Shown here: positions 19,063-29,915 of the stretch, piece after piece
How positions within the stretch are numbered: the first letter of the stretch is position 1
How the letters are laid out: every line of letters begins with the position of its first letter
NCBI RefSeq assembly: GCF_021412585.1
Contig: NZ_JAKCMI010000012.1
Location: forward strand, 186,001-250,000
DNA length: 64,000 bases
Direction of reading: 5' to 3'
Origin: Halomonas alkalisoli
GTDB taxonomy: Bacteria; Pseudomonadota; Gammaproteobacteria; Pseudomonadales; Halomonadaceae
Position numbers and translations under genes: made by a program
Notes under the pieces: model-generated
The model's input: the letters and a program-made list of their open reading frames with translations, nothing else
Database searches by the model: none
What the model was told of the DNA's origin: nothing

Positions 19063-20352
19063 TTAATTCAGAAACGGTGACCACGCGGGTTCACGTACGT
19101 CACCCTGCGCCGATGGCAGCCGGTAGGACGCACGTCCATCGGCCGACACCGCCCCCAACACCCCGCTGTTTCCTTGCTGGGTGGCGAAGATTACCATGGT
19201 CCCGTTGGGTGCAACACTGGGTGATTCATCCCAACGAGACTCACTGATTACGACCAGCCGACCCGACCCCAGGTCCTGCCTGGCGATCTGGTAGCCATTG
19301 TTGCTGCGGTGGACCAGGAAAATGGATTCACCATCGGGAGCAAAGCGTCCGCGGGCGTTGTAGTTGCCGGTAAACGTAAGCCGTTCGGTCTCGCCACTGC
19401 CCACCGTATAACGATAGAGCTGAGGCCCGCCGCTACGATCGGAAGTGAAGAGGAGGCTACGTCCGTCCGGCGACCAGCTCGGCTCGGTGTCGATATTGTT
19501 GTTATTGGTGATGCGCTCGAAATTCCGCGACGCCACATCCATGATATAGATTTCCGGCTGGCCGTCCTTGGACAGCGCCATGGCCAGCCTGCGCCCGTCG
19601 GGCGACCAGGCCGGAGCACCGTTGATTCCCTCGAAGGACGTCGCCCTGACCCGCTGGCCGGTTGCCAGCTCCTGGATATAGATCGCCGGGCGTTCCGTTT
19701 CGAAGGAGACATACGCGAGCTTGCGCCCATCCGGCGACCAGGCCGGCGAGAGGATCGGCTCCCGCGAGCTCAGGACCTCCTGGCTGTTGTGACCATCGGC
19801 ATCGGCGACATAGAGGGCGAATTGCATGTCATCGCCGGCACCCCGGGCCGTGACATAGGCGATACGCGTGGCGAAGGCGCCACGAATGCCGGTAATGGAC
19901 TCGAAGATCTGATCGCTGATGTAGTGCGCCCCGCCACGCAATTCGTTTCTGCTGGCTGTCACGCTTTCACCCAGCATGCGGCGGGAGCCGCTGACATCCA
20001 TCAGCTCATAGCGAATTCGAAACCCGTCGCCTTCGCGGCTGACACGGCCTACCACCAGGTAGCGCACGTCCAGTCCGCGCCATTGGCCGAACTGAACCTC
20101 GTCACCGCTGCTGGGCCTGTCGTACATTGCCTGGCGATCGAGCGGCTCGAAGTAACCGCTGCGCTGGAGATTGTCGCTGATAATCTGGGCGACGTCCTCG
20201 GGCAGGTTTTCGCCGTCGGCGGCGAAAGGTACCACCGCGATGGGAGTGGCGCGGTCGCTGCCGCGTGTAATCTCAATCGTCAGGTTGGCCTGTGCCAGCG
20301 TGCTGAACATCAAAAGCAAGGCGCTCAGCCAGGTCGTCATCAAGGCTTTCAT
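19063..20352 (-). CDS. tolB: Tol-Pal system beta-propeller protein TolB
   Basis: Periplasmic protein that shuttles between Pal and the TolA/OmpA side of the envelope. The 429 residues comprise a signal peptide (1-22, cut after AQA), an N-terminal alpha/beta domain with PIAVVPF, and a six-bladed beta-propeller whose blades carry repeated PAWSPDG(R/K)(K/R)LA motifs (at least five copies). The length matches E. coli TolB (430). Start and tolA stop overlap by one base (TGATG on the minus strand), indicating coupling. Confidence 0.97.
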   Translation of the reverse strand: MKALMTTWLSALLLMFSTLAQANLTIEITRGSDRATPIAVVPFAADGENLPEDVAQIISDNLQRSGYFEPLDRQAMYDRPSSGDEVQFGQWRGLDVRYLVVGRVSREGDGFRIRYELMDVSGSRRMLGESVTASRNELRGGAHYISDQIFESITGIRGAFATRIAYVTARGAGDDMQFALYVADADGHNSQEVLSSREPILSPAWSPDGRKLAYVSFETERPAIYIQELATGQRVRATSFEGINGAPAWSPDGRRLAMALSKDGQPEIYIMDVASRNFERITNNNNIDTEPSWSPDGRSLLFTSDRSGGPQLYRYTVGSGETERLTFTGNYNARGRFAPDGESIFLVHRSNNGYQIARQDLGSGRLVVISESRWDESPSVAPNGTMVIFATQQGNSGVLGAVSADGRASYRLPSAQGDVREPAWSPFLN

Positions 20353-21614
20353 CAGCGTACATCTCCCGGTCGAAACCGCAGATTGAATTGTCGAAAGTCA
20401 CGCTGCGCCATAGCGGGTAATTGGCGCAGTTCACTGAACGGTGCGGCGGCTTCCACCGCCTGTATTGTAGAGCGGTCGAAGCTGCTATCACCGCTGCTCT
20501 GGATAATAGTAGCGCCAAACAGTTCGCCAGAGGGTCCCAGTTGGACCTGCACTATGGCCTCCAGGTTTCCTGTTGCGCCTGGGGGAATCACCCAGGCTTG
20601 CTCCACCGCCCTTCGCACCAGGTTGATGAAGCTGTTGGCCGCCTCCTGGGCCTGTCGTGCATTGGCCACGGATTCGCTTTCACCCTCTATGGCGCGATCG
20701 AGGCCCTGGCTGGCCTGTTCCGCGGCTCGACGTGCCTCCTCCTCGCGGCGGCGCTGCTCTTCGGCCTCCTGCTGACGGCGGGCCTCCTCCTCGCGGCGGC
20801 GCTGCTCCTCGGCCTCCCGCTGGCGACGGGCCTCTTCCTCCTCGCGACGGCGCTGCTCCTCGGCCTCCTGCTGGCGACGGGCCTCTTCCTCCTCGCGACG
20901 GCGCTGCTCCTCGGCCTCCTGCTGGCGACGGGCCTCTTCCTCCTCGCGACGGCGCTGCTCCTCGGTCTCCTGCTGGCGACGGGCCTCCTCCTCCTCGCGG
21001 CGGCGCTGCTCCTCGGCCTCCTGCTGCTGACGGGCCTCTTCTTCGGCCCGCCGTTGTGCCTCGGCTTCCTGGCGACGGGCTTCCTCTTCGGCCTGGCGCT
21101 GCGCCTCGGCCGCTTCCTCCTGCTGGCGCTGCCGCTGAGCTTCCTGTTCTTCTCTCAGCTGTGCCTGGCGCTCGGCCTCTTCGGCACGTCGCTGGGCTTC
21201 CGCTTCTGCGGTTTCCCGTGCCTCTTCACGCTGGCGCGCCTCGGCTTCCCGTGCGGCTTCGCGCTCAGCGGCTTCCTGCTCCGCCTGGCGGGCCGCTTCC
21301 TCGGCCGCCTGCTCTTCCGCGGCGCGTTCGAGTGCTTCGGCCTCGGCCTGCTGGGCTTCCTCTTCGGCCTGGCGGGCCGCTGCCCGAGCGCGCGCCTCCT
21401 CGGCACGCTGAGCCTGATCCGTCGTGGTCTCGGTGCTGACCAGCGTGGCCTGCACGATGGAGCTGGTCTGGGGATCTTCCGGCTGGCGCTGGGGTAGCGT
21501 AACCACACTGAGCACCACTACCAGGACGTGCAGGCCAACAGCGAGAACCGTTGGCAGACCATAGCCAACAGGTCGATCCGGCTGGGTGGGCGCGCGCTGG
21601 TCATGTCGAGCCAT
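20352..21614 (-). CDS. tolA: Tol-Pal system inner-membrane protein TolA
   Basis: TolA spans the periplasm from the TolQR motor to Pal and TolB. The 420 residues have one N-terminal membrane helix (about 18-42), a very long charged helical domain II (about 60-320) rich in Ala, Glu, Arg and Gln, and a C-terminal globular TolA domain with [17 protein letters not shown] and [14 protein letters not shown]. Domain II contains an exact-period repeat (see separate entry). The ATG at 21612-21614 was chosen because GAGGAG lies 11 bases upstream; a GTG at 21636-21638 would overlap the tolR stop. Lengthening of domain II by repeat expansion looks recent. Confidence 0.95.
   Translation of the reverse strand: MARHDQRAPTQPDRPVGYGLPTVLAVGLHVLVVVLSVVTLPQRQPEDPQTSSIVQATLVSTETTTDQAQRAEEARARAAARQAEEEAQQAEAEALERAAEEQAAEEAARQAEQEAAEREAAREAEARQREEARETAEAEAQRRAEEAERQAQLREEQEAQRQRQQEEAAEAQRQAEEEARRQEAEAQRRAEEEARQQQEAEEQRRREEEEARRQQETEEQRRREEEEARRQQEAEEQRRREEEEARRQQEAEEQRRREEEEARRQREAEEQRRREEEARRQQEAEEQRRREEEARRAAEQASQGLDRAIEGESESVANARQAQEAANSFINLVRRAVEQAWVIPPGATGNLEAIVQVQLGPSGELFGATIIQSSGDSSFDRSTIQAVEAAAPFSELRQLPAMAQRDFRQFNLRFRPGDVR
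20759..21013 (-). repeat. 51-bp tandem repeat in tolA domain II
   Basis: A 51-bp unit encodes 17 residues ([17 protein letters not shown]). Near-identical copies begin at 20861, 20912 and 20963 on the plus strand, with a diverged copy before them and 48-bp variants (one Glu fewer) toward 20714. The copies differ by only one to three bases, so the array is young or being homogenised. Confidence 0.88.
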
Positions 21615-21630
21615 GGCGTTTTCGTTCTCC

Positions 21631-22068
21631 TCAATCACGCGGCGGTGGTTCGGAGATCAGCCCGACATTGGCCACGCCGGCCACTTGCAGGGTACTCATC
21701 AGGTTAACGACCTGGCCGTAGGGCACCTGGCGGTCCCCTCGCACCATGACCGGGGAGCCCGGCCGGCGGTCCAGCAGGATCAGTACCCTGTCGGAGAGTT
21801 CATCCAGTCCGACCTGGGTCTCGTCACCGCCGACCATCAGGAAGTACTCACCCTCACGGTCCACCGATACGACGATGGGTTCGTTATCCTCCTCGGAGTC
21901 AATAGGCTCCGAGGTTACCTGGGGCAGGTCTATCTGTACCCCCTGGGTCAGCATCGGGGCGGTGATCATGAAGATCACCAGCAGCACCAACATGACGTCG
22001 ATAAACGGCACCACGTTGATCTCGCCCATCGGCTTGCGCCGACCATCACGATTGAAAGGTCCTTGCAT
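21631..22068 (-). CDS. tolR: Tol-Pal system motor protein TolR
   Basis: ExbD/TolR-family protein of 145 residues, the peptidoglycan-gripping stator partner of TolQ. The N-terminus KPMGEINVVPFIDVMLVLLV is the family hallmark; the Asp in PFIDVML is the proton-carrying residue in the single membrane helix. The periplasmic domain ends VANVGLISEPP. It starts 12 bases after tolQ. Length agrees with E. coli TolR (142). Confidence 0.97.
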   Translation of the reverse strand: MQGPFNRDGRRKPMGEINVVPFIDVMLVLLVIFMITAPMLTQGVQIDLPQVTSEPIDSEEDNEPIVVSVDREGEYFLMVGGDETQVGLDELSDRVLILLDRRPGSPVMVRGDRQVPYGQVVNLMSTLQVAGVANVGLISEPPPRD

Positions 22069-22080
22069 GGTGCGGCTCCT

Positions 22081-22776
22081 TCAGGCAGTGCCGGCTTCGC
22101 TGCGTCCCTGCAGGTTACGGTGCAGGATGGAGTGGAACTCCTCGGCGAAGTCTTCGTACTTGCCCAGCAACCGGCCCGACTCGGAGGAGAGACGGTTGTA
22201 GAAAATGACCGCGGGAATAGCCGCGAACAGGCCCATGGCGGTGGCAATCAGGGCTTCGGCGATCCATGGTGCCACCGTGGACAGCGTGGCCTGCTGGGCC
22301 ATGGACAGCGCCTGGAACGAGCCCATGATGCCCCACACCGTGCCAAACAGGCCGATATAGGGGCTGGCCGAGGCGACGGTGGCAAGAAACACCAGGTGCA
22401 GGGTCAGGCGCTCCTCTTCCCGTGACCAGGCGACCCGCATGCTGCGCTGTACGCCGTCGAGGATGGCGTCGGGGCTCTTGGTCTTCGGCATCAGCCGGTT
22501 GAACTCGCGGAAGCCGGCACGAAAGACCTGCTCGGCGCCCTGGGTTTCCTGCTCGGAGGGCGTTTCACGGTACAGCTCGTTGAGATCGACGCCGGACCAG
22601 AAGCGCTCCTCGAACATCTGATGGGAGCGGCGAGCGCGTCGCATGACGAATGTACGCTGGAAAATCACGACCCAGGAGAGAATCGAGCCGATCACCAGAA
22701 TCAGCATGACCAACTGCACCACGGTGCTGGCGCTCATGATCAGGTGTGGAATTGACATGGAGTCGTTCACGGGCAT
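22081..22776 (-). CDS. tolQ: Tol-Pal system motor protein TolQ
   Basis: ExbB/TolQ-family proton-channel subunit of 231 residues with three membrane helices: about 20-40 (VVQLVMLILVIGSILSWVVI), and a pair near residues 135-200 with TVASASPYIGLFGTVWGIMG and IAEALIATAMGLFAAIPAVI, the latter containing the conserved Thr/Ala pore residues. The start is ambiguous: ATG at 22774-22776, GTG two codons later with GAGG 6 bases upstream, or ATG at 22756-22758. Length is like E. coli TolQ (230). It lies 17 bases after ybgC. Confidence 0.96.
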   Translation of the reverse strand: MPVNDSMSIPHLIMSASTVVQLVMLILVIGSILSWVVIFQRTFVMRRARRSHQMFEERFWSGVDLNELYRETPSEQETQGAEQVFRAGFREFNRLMPKTKSPDAILDGVQRSMRVAWSREEERLTLHLVFLATVASASPYIGLFGTVWGIMGSFQALSMAQQATLSTVAPWIAEALIATAMGLFAAIPAVIFYNRLSSESGRLLGKYEDFAEEFHSILHRNLQGRSEAGTA

Positions 22777-22793
22777 CCTCGTCGAACTTTCAG

Positions 22794-23189
22794 TTAACCG
22801 TTGAGAGCCGCGGCAATCGCCGGCGGCCATGGCGTGGGCTTGAGACGGGCAGCGTCCAGACAGGCGATGTCGACCCTGGCTTCGCACAAGGGTTCCCCAT
22901 TTCGGGTTACCGTTTGCAGAAAACTCGCGCGACAGCGCCCTGGCGAGTGAATGACAGCGGTGGCCTCCAGGGCATCGTCCAGCAGTGCAGGCTTGGCATA
23001 GCGGCACTCGAGGCGGTGGACGACCAGCTGTATGCCGGTTTCCAACAGGTCGCTCTGGGTGAAGCCGTGATGGCGCAGCCACTCGCTGCGGGCCCGCTCC
23101 ATATATTTGAGATAATTGACGTAGTAGACGATACCACCGGCATCGGTGTCCTCGATGTAGACCCGTACCGGGAGACGGAACTCGCTCAC
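22794..23189 (-). CDS. ybgC: Tol-Pal-associated acyl-CoA thioesterase YbgC
   Basis: Hot-dog-fold thioesterase of 131 residues, always linked to tolQ in proteobacteria; in E. coli it hydrolyses short-chain acyl-CoA and interacts with phospholipid synthesis enzymes. The catalytic Asp is in [20 protein letters not shown], the 4-hydroxybenzoyl-CoA thioesterase signature. The start overlaps the ruvB stop by 4 bases (ATGA), so the DNA repair genes and tol genes are translationally coupled here. Confidence 0.95.
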   Translation of the reverse strand: MSEFRLPVRVYIEDTDAGGIVYYVNYLKYMERARSEWLRHHGFTQSDLLETGIQLVVHRLECRYAKPALLDDALEATAVIHSPGRCRASFLQTVTRNGEPLCEARVDIACLDAARLKPTPWPPAIAAALNG

Positions 23190-24223
23190 GGCCGTACCTC
23201 GCCAGTGGCATCCAGTGCCTGCTCATGGGGCGACAGTCCGAAGTGCTGCCATGCCTGGCGGGTGACCACCCTTCCCCGGGCGGTGCGCATCATCAGCCCC
23301 TGCTGAATCAGATAGGGCTCGATGACATCCTCGATGGTGTCGCGCTCCTCGCCGATGGCGGCTGACAGGGAGTCGACGCCGACCGGGCCGCCGTCGAACT
23401 TCTCTATCATTGCCAGCAGCAGCCGGCGATCCATATGGTCGAGGCCGTGATGGTCCACGTGCAGCATGTTCAGCGCCTGGTCGGCGATATCGGCATTCAC
23501 GCGGCCGCTTGCACGAACCTGGGCAAAGTCACGGACGCGACGCAGCAGGCGATTGGCGATACGCGGTGTGCCCCGGGAGCGGCGCGCCACCTCGGTGGCC
23601 CCCTCCCGGTCGGTCTCCACTCCCAGCAGCCGCGCCGAGCGAGTGACGATCTCGGTGAGCTCCTCGATATCGTAGAACTCGAGGCGCTGGACGATGCCGA
23701 AACGATCCCTCAGCGGCGAGGTCAGCAGGCCGGCGCGAGTGGTCGCGCCCACCAGGGTGAAGCGTGGCAGGTCCAGCTTGATGGAGCGTGCCGCCGGGCC
23801 CTCGCCGATGACGATATCCAACTGGAAATCCTCCATGGCGGGGTAGAGAATCTCTTCCACCACGGGCGAGAGGCGGTGGATCTCGTCGATGAAGAGCACG
23901 TCGCCCGGCTGCAGGTTGGTGAGCATCGCGGCGAGATCGCCGGCACGCTCCAGCACCGGGCCGGACGTGGACTTCATGCCCACCCCCATTTCGGCCGCAA
24001 TGATATTGGCCAGCGTCGTCTTGCCCAGTCCCGGCGGGCCGAACACCAGGGTGTGATCCAGGCTTTCGTCGCGCCCAAGGGCCGCGGTGATGAAGATTTC
24101 CAGCTGCTCTCGCACCCTGGGCTGGCCGATGTACTCGGCCAAGCGCTTGGGGCGGATCGCATAGTCGACGCGAGCCTCGCCGTCGTGCTCGTCGGCAGCG
24201 ATCAGTCGATCATTGTCAATCAT
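23186..24223 (-). CDS. ruvB: Holliday junction ATP-dependent helicase motor RuvB
   Basis: AAA+ motor that drives branch migration with RuvA. The 345 residues include Walker [13 protein letters not shown], Walker [11 protein letters not shown], sensor 1 in [11 protein letters not shown] and the arginine-finger-containing [18 protein letters not shown]-terminal winged helix follows. The ATG at 24221-24223 begins [18 protein letters not shown] as in Pseudomonas-type RuvB; a GTG five codons earlier is possible. It is 24 bases downstream of ruvA. Confidence 0.97.
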   Translation of the reverse strand: MIDNDRLIAADEHDGEARVDYAIRPKRLAEYIGQPRVREQLEIFITAALGRDESLDHTLVFGPPGLGKTTLANIIAAEMGVGMKSTSGPVLERAGDLAAMLTNLQPGDVLFIDEIHRLSPVVEEILYPAMEDFQLDIVIGEGPAARSIKLDLPRFTLVGATTRAGLLTSPLRDRFGIVQRLEFYDIEELTEIVTRSARLLGVETDREGATEVARRSRGTPRIANRLLRRVRDFAQVRASGRVNADIADQALNMLHVDHHGLDHMDRRLLLAMIEKFDGGPVGVDSLSAAIGEERDTIEDVIEPYLIQQGLMMRTARGRVVTRQAWQHFGLSPHEQALDATGEVRP

Positions 24224-24247
24224 GCCAGCCACTCGCACTCATGGGGT

Positions 24248-24856
24248 TCATCCTGCCAGGCGACGGGTCAGCGCCGCCTTGATCATGGCCTCGGTGGAGA
24301 GACCATCGTCCAGGCCCGACAGCATCTTCGCTGCCTCCGTGGGCTTGTAACCCAGGCTGACCAGGGCCGCCTCGGCATCGACCAGGGGGTCCTGCCTGCG
24401 CGGAGTCTCGGCGCCACCCGCCCCGGCCGTGGCCATGTCGACTGGCTGCTCCCAGTGGGGGAAGCGGTCACGCATCTCGATGATCAGTCTCTCGGCGGTC
24501 TTCTTGCCCACGCCCGGCAGTCGCGTCAACGACTTGACGTCGTCATCCATGACGCAGCGGATGAAGGCGGTTTCATCCATGCCGGAGAGGATCGCCAGGG
24601 CCAGCTTGGGGCCGATGCCATTGACCTTGATCAGGGCGCGGAACAGGGCTCTCTCCTGCTCGCGGGCGAAGCCATAGAGCAGGTGTGCGTCGTCACGCAC
24701 GGTAAGGTGCGTGAACAGGGAAACGGCTTCCCCGGTGCCTGGCAGCGCCACCAGCGTGGTCATGGAGGCTTCCAGTTCATAGCCGACACCGGCCACATCC
24801 ACTACCAGCCAGGGCGGCTGCTTGTCGAGCAGGGTGCCACGCAGGCGTCCGATCAT
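24248..24856 (-). CDS. ruvA: Holliday junction binding protein RuvA
   Basis: Tetrameric junction-binding partner of RuvB, 202 residues. Domain I (OB fold) starts MIGRLRGTLLDKQPPWLVVDVAGVGY; domain II has two helix-hairpin-helix motifs including NGIGPKLALAILSG and LPGVGKKTAERLIIEM; domain III is C-terminal with LVSLGYKPTEAAKML. The length equals E. coli RuvA (203). A promoter candidate lies in the 139-base gap after ruvC. Confidence 0.97.
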   Translation of the reverse strand: MIGRLRGTLLDKQPPWLVVDVAGVGYELEASMTTLVALPGTGEAVSLFTHLTVRDDAHLLYGFAREQERALFRALIKVNGIGPKLALAILSGMDETAFIRCVMDDDVKSLTRLPGVGKKTAERLIIEMRDRFPHWEQPVDMATAGAGGAETPRRQDPLVDAEAALVSLGYKPTEAAKMLSGLDDGLSTEAMIKAALTRRLAG

Positions 24857-24912
24857 GGGCTTCGCTATACCGATTCTGAATGTGTCGAGGCCCTTACGGC
24901 CTTCATGGCGCC

Positions 24913-24941
24913 ACTATACTGGTCGCTCAAGCGGCTGACTA
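24913..24941 (-). promoter_or_regulatory. Candidate sigma70 promoter of ruvAB
   Basis: On the minus strand, TAGTCA (24936-24941) and TATAGT (24913-24918) are 17 bp apart, between ruvC and ruvA, about 57 bases before the ruvA ATG. No LexA box of the CTGT-N8-ACAG type is apparent in the gap, unlike the SOS-controlled ruvAB of E. coli. Confidence 0.45.
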
Positions 24942-24995
24942 GCCCAGCTTCAAACAGCGTTCGAAAATTGGTTCAAGCCGTTCGGTGAGCGTGAG

Positions 24996-25535
24996 TCAAG
25001 GTTGATAATCTCGCCACGACCCTCCCCGACGACGGGCGCGATGGCCACCAAAACTGCCGGTCGTCACCAGCCCCGACCGGGCATGGGCATGGGTCAGCGC
25101 GATCGCCAGCGCATCGGCGGCGTCGGCCTGGGGCGCGCCATCCAGCCCGAGGATGGCGACCACCATGTGCTGTACCTGGGACTTGCTGGCGCTTCCCGTG
25201 CCGGTGACCGCCTGCTTGATCTGGCGCGGACCGTATTCGCTGACGGGCAGGCCATGGTTGGCGGCGCAGACGATCGCGGTGCCCCTGGCCTGCCCTAGCT
25301 TGAGTGCCGAGTCGGCGTTCTTCGACATGAACACCTGCTCGATGGCGAACTCGCCGGGCCTGTGCAGCGCAATCAGCTCGCTGATGCCGGCATAGGCCTG
25401 TGCGAGCCGCTGGGCCAGGTCGTCGCCCTGCAGGCGGATACAGCCGCTGGCGACATAGCGTGGCGTCGGCCCGCCGACGTCGAGTACCCCGTAGCCGGTA
25501 ATCCGCGACCCGGGATCGATACCCAGGATCATCAT
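24996..25535 (-). CDS. ruvC: Crossover junction endodeoxyribonuclease RuvC
   Basis: Resolvase that nicks Holliday junctions delivered by RuvAB. The 179 residues start [19 protein letters not shown] with the catalytic Asp7; the other acidic residues are in [20 protein letters not shown] and in the C-terminal [12 protein letters not shown]. Either of two adjacent ATGs (25533-25535, 25530-25532) may be used; a TTG lies two codons earlier. yebC, which separates aspS from ruvC in E. coli, is absent here. Confidence 0.95.
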   Translation of the reverse strand: MMILGIDPGSRITGYGVLDVGGPTPRYVASGCIRLQGDDLAQRLAQAYAGISELIALHRPGEFAIEQVFMSKNADSALKLGQARGTAIVCAANHGLPVSEYGPRQIKQAVTGTGSASKSQVQHMVVAILGLDGAPQADAADALAIALTHAHARSGLVTTGSFGGHRARRRGGSWRDYQP

Positions 25536-25634
25536 GTGCAACGTCCCGGAGCCGTCTGGCTGCTGCTGGCCCTATTGCTGTACCCGGCCATGCCGTCTCT
25601 CCTCGCATGCTCTCGCTGTCGAGAGGCCCGATAT

Positions 25635-25658
25635 GACACCGGCGCCATCAGGCGCCGG
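25635..25658 (-). terminator. Hairpin between aspS and ruvC
   Basis: A perfect 10-bp inverted repeat, CACCGGCGCC (25635-25644) and GGCGCCGGTG (25649-25658) with a 4-base loop, lies 27 bases after the aspS stop. There is no T tract on either strand, so it is more likely a transcript-end stabiliser or attenuator than a full terminator. Confidence 0.5.
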
Positions 25659-25685
25659 TGAACAGGGTGGCAACGCTGTCGCCTG

Positions 25686-27467
<1,782 letters not shown>

Positions 27468-27521
27468 GTCGTATCCTGTTCTCTAGCGTTATCGAAAGGG
27501 TTGATCGCAATGGGCGCGGGC

Positions 27522-27809
27522 TCAGGCCGCGGCACCATCCTTGGCCGGCTTGGTCTCGCCGCCCTTGGCGGGTGGCTTGGCCTCGCCGCCGGTGCTGGCG
27601 GTGTCACCGGCGATGTTCTTCTTGCTGCCGGACTTGAAGTCGGTCTCGTACCAGCCACCGCCGGCCAGCCGGAAGCCTGCGGCGGAGACCAGGCGATTGA
27701 GTTCGGGAGCCTCGCAGGCGGGGCAATCGGTCAGGGGCGCTGCACTGATCTTCTGCAGTTTTTCCAGACGATGGCCGCAGGCCTTGCACTGATATTCATA
27801 GATGGGCAT
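27522..27809 (-). CDS. FmdB-family zinc-ribbon protein
   Basis: Small 95-residue protein. The N-terminal MPIYEYQCKACGH with Cys8-Cys11 and Cys29-Cys32 forms a zinc ribbon of the FmdB/CxxC_CXXC_SSSS family, and an Ala/Gly/Lys/Thr-rich tail (about 62-95) is disordered. Members are commonly found upstream of aspS, as here (54-base gap), but their role is not established; the name comes from a regulator of formamidase. In this position it may be co-expressed with aspS. Confidence 0.85.
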   Translation of the reverse strand: MPIYEYQCKACGHRLEKLQKISAAPLTDCPACEAPELNRLVSAAGFRLAGGGWYETDFKSGSKKNIAGDTASTGGEAKPPAKGGETKPAKDGAAA

Positions 27810-27939
27810 GGTTCAATTCACTCCTGATTCGACAGCGCGCAACCTCCGGCAATATTGGGTCGTGCGAGGGACTTTCCAAGCCTGCCGTGAAAGCCGGACA
27901 TTATAGCGCGCCATGCCAGGCCTGTCCCAGCCCTGGCAC

Positions 27940-27977
27940 GGTGGACTCACAATAAGGTGGACTCACGATAAGGTGGA
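27940..27977. repeat. 16-bp tandem repeat, 2.4 copies
   Basis: GGTGGACTCACAATAA at 27940-27955 is repeated at 27956-27971 with one change and begins a third time (GGTGGA). It lies about 35 bases upstream of the 2-hydroxyacid dehydrogenase start, inside its probable 5' untranslated region. Confidence 0.7.
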
Positions 27978-28011
27978 TCCCCAAAAGGCGGACCAACAGA
28001 AGGAATCCCGC

Positions 28012-28947
28012 ATGAAAGCCGTGATACTGGATGCCGCCAGCCTTGGCGCCGATATCGACCTGTCACCGATCCGCGAACGGGTCGATGAGCTCGATGTGCA
28101 TGAACACACCGCCCCCGAGCAGGTTCGGGAGCGCCTCGACGGCGCTGAGGTGGCCATCGTCAACAAGGTGGTGCTGGATGGGGCTACCCTCGACGCCCTG
28201 CCCTCGCTTCGATCGATCTGCGTGCTGGCCACCGGCATGAACAATATCGACATGCCGACCGCCGAGCGCCTGGGTATCGACGTGCGCAATGTCACCGCCT
28301 ACGGCACCGCCAGCGTGGCGCAGCATACGCTGATGTTGATCCTCGCACTCGCCAATCGACTGCCGCTCTATCAGCGCGACGTGGCGGCCGGACGCTGGAA
28401 TGTCAGTCCCTTCTTCTGCCTCATGGATCACCCCACGCTGCAGCTCGAGGGCAAGCACCTGGTGGTCGTTGGCCAGGGCGAGCTGGGCAGTCGTGTCGCC
28501 GCCCTGGCGGAGGCCTTCGGCATGCGTGTCAGCTTCGCCGCCAGGCCTGGCAATGAAGCCAATGACCGCCGCCCCGCGCTGGCCAGCCTTGCGCCCGAGG
28601 CGGACGTCGTCACCCTGCACTGCCCCCTGAGCGACGCCACCCGACACCTGTTCGACGCCACCCTGCTGGCGACCCTCAAGCCAGGAGCGCTGCTGGTCAA
28701 CTGCGCACGGGGTGGCATCATCGACGAACAGGCGGCGCTCGATGCGCTGCGCGAAGGGCAGCTGGGCGGGCTAGGCGTCGACGTGCTGCCGGTGGAACCA
28801 CCCCGGGATGGGCATCCCCTGCTCGATGCCCTGGAGGAGTCGCTCAACCTGATCGTCACGCCGCACAGTGCCTGGATCACGCCGGAGGCGCGCCAGCGCA
28901 TCGTGACGCTGACCGCGGAGAATCTGCGTCAGGTTCAAGCGAACTGA
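28012..28947 (+). CDS. D-isomer-specific 2-hydroxyacid dehydrogenase (glycerate dehydrogenase-like)
   Basis: NAD(P)-dependent oxidoreductase of 311 residues. The Rossmann motif GQGELG is at 154-159, and the catalytic triad is Arg233 (NCARGGIID), Glu262 (DVLPVEPP) and His285 (TPHSAW). The ATG at 28012 has AAGGAA upstream. Closest by feel to hydroxypyruvate reductase/glycerate dehydrogenase (HprA), but substrate choice cannot be read from sequence. It is the first gene of a plus-strand set with ribokinase (13-base gap) and nucleoside hydrolase, an unusual partnership whose metabolic link is unclear. Confidence 0.85.
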   Translation: MKAVILDAASLGADIDLSPIRERVDELDVHEHTAPEQVRERLDGAEVAIVNKVVLDGATLDALPSLRSICVLATGMNNIDMPTAERLGIDVRNVTAYGTASVAQHTLMLILALANRLPLYQRDVAAGRWNVSPFFCLMDHPTLQLEGKHLVVVGQGELGSRVAALAEAFGMRVSFAARPGNEANDRRPALASLAPEADVVTLHCPLSDATRHLFDATLLATLKPGALLVNCARGGIIDEQAALDALREGQLGGLGVDVLPVEPPRDGHPLLDALEESLNLIVTPHSAWITPEARQRIVTLTAENLRQVQAN

Positions 28948-28960
28948 AAGAGAGGGCGCC

Positions 28961-29875
28961 ATGCTGCACAACTTCGGATCGATCAATCTCGACCATGTCT
29001 ATCGCGTCCCGCACCTGGTGCACCCCGGCGAGACGCTTGCCAGCCGGGCTTACCGGGTGGGACTCGGCGGCAAGGGAGCCAATCAGTCCCTGGCCATGGC
29101 GCTTGCCGGAGGGCAGGTCAGCCACTGGGGGCGACTGGGGCGACAGGATGCCTGGGCGCGGGACCGTCTGGCCGATGTCGGGGTGAACGTGGCCCATGTC
29201 TCACTGGTCGACGAGCCCAGCGGCCATGCCATTATCCAGGTGGATGATGTTGGCGAGAATGCCATCATCCTGTTTCCCGGCGCCAATCACGGCTTTGTAC
29301 CATCGGAACTTGCCTCTCTCACGGCATCGGCCCAGCCCGGGGAGTGGTTGCTGGCACAGAACGAGTGCAATGCGCTGCCGGAGCTCTTCGCGAGCGCTCG
29401 CGAACGCGGCCTGAGCATTGCCTTCAACCCGGCGCCAATGACGGATGATGTGGTCTGGCTGCCGCTGGAGACCTGCCAGCTGCTGTTCGTCAACCGCGTC
29501 GAGGCCGCGGGCCTGGTTGGCTTGCCCGAATCATCCGATGCCCAGGCCCTGCTGGCAGGCCTGCGGCAGCGCCTGCCCGATACCGAGACGGTACTCACGC
29601 TCGGCGGTGCTGGCGCCTGGTATCAGTCGGGTAAAGCGCAGTGCTACCAGCCCGCCCTGCCGGTCAAGCCCGTGGATACCACGGCGGCCGGCGATACCTT
29701 CATCGGTTATTTCATGACCGCCCGGCAGGAAGGCATGACGGTGGCGGATTGCCTGGAACTGGCCGCCCATGCCGCGGCGCTTTGCGTCCAGCAGTCAGGC
29801 GCTGCCGAAAGCATTCCTCGACGGACCGACGTCGACCAGGCGCTGAGTCAGTTCCGGGCCACCCGCTCTTCCTGA
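28961..29875 (+). CDS. rbsK: Ribokinase (PfkB family)
   Basis: Phosphorylates D-ribose to ribose 5-phosphate. The 304-residue protein shows the family N-terminus GSINLDHVYRVPHLVHPGET, the GGKGANQ substrate loop (37-43) and the C-terminal signature DTTAAGDTFIGYF with catalytic Asp245. Together with the nucleoside hydrolase 40 bases downstream it would salvage the ribose released from nucleosides. No ribose transporter is present nearby, which favours this intracellular source. Other PfkB sugar kinases are possible but less likely. Confidence 0.87.
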   Translation: MLHNFGSINLDHVYRVPHLVHPGETLASRAYRVGLGGKGANQSLAMALAGGQVSHWGRLGRQDAWARDRLADVGVNVAHVSLVDEPSGHAIIQVDDVGENAIILFPGANHGFVPSELASLTASAQPGEWLLAQNECNALPELFASARERGLSIAFNPAPMTDDVVWLPLETCQLLFVNRVEAAGLVGLPESSDAQALLAGLRQRLPDTETVLTLGGAGAWYQSGKAQCYQPALPVKPVDTTAAGDTFIGYFMTARQEGMTVADCLELAAHAAALCVQQSGAAESIPRRTDVDQALSQFRATRSS

Positions 29876-29915
29876 ACGCCGGTTGCGTCCACTTCACCTC
29901 GAGAAAGGAGTCCAC

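Noticed and set aside
20421-21497. Leu/Phe-rich frame on the plus strand looking like a membrane protein
   Set aside because: It is the complement of the Glu/Arg/Gln codon repeats of tolA; hydrophobicity is a by-product of those codons.
24857-24995. SOS (LexA) box before ruvA
   Set aside because: No CTGT-N8-ACAG or near match was found; only a sigma70-type promoter candidate.
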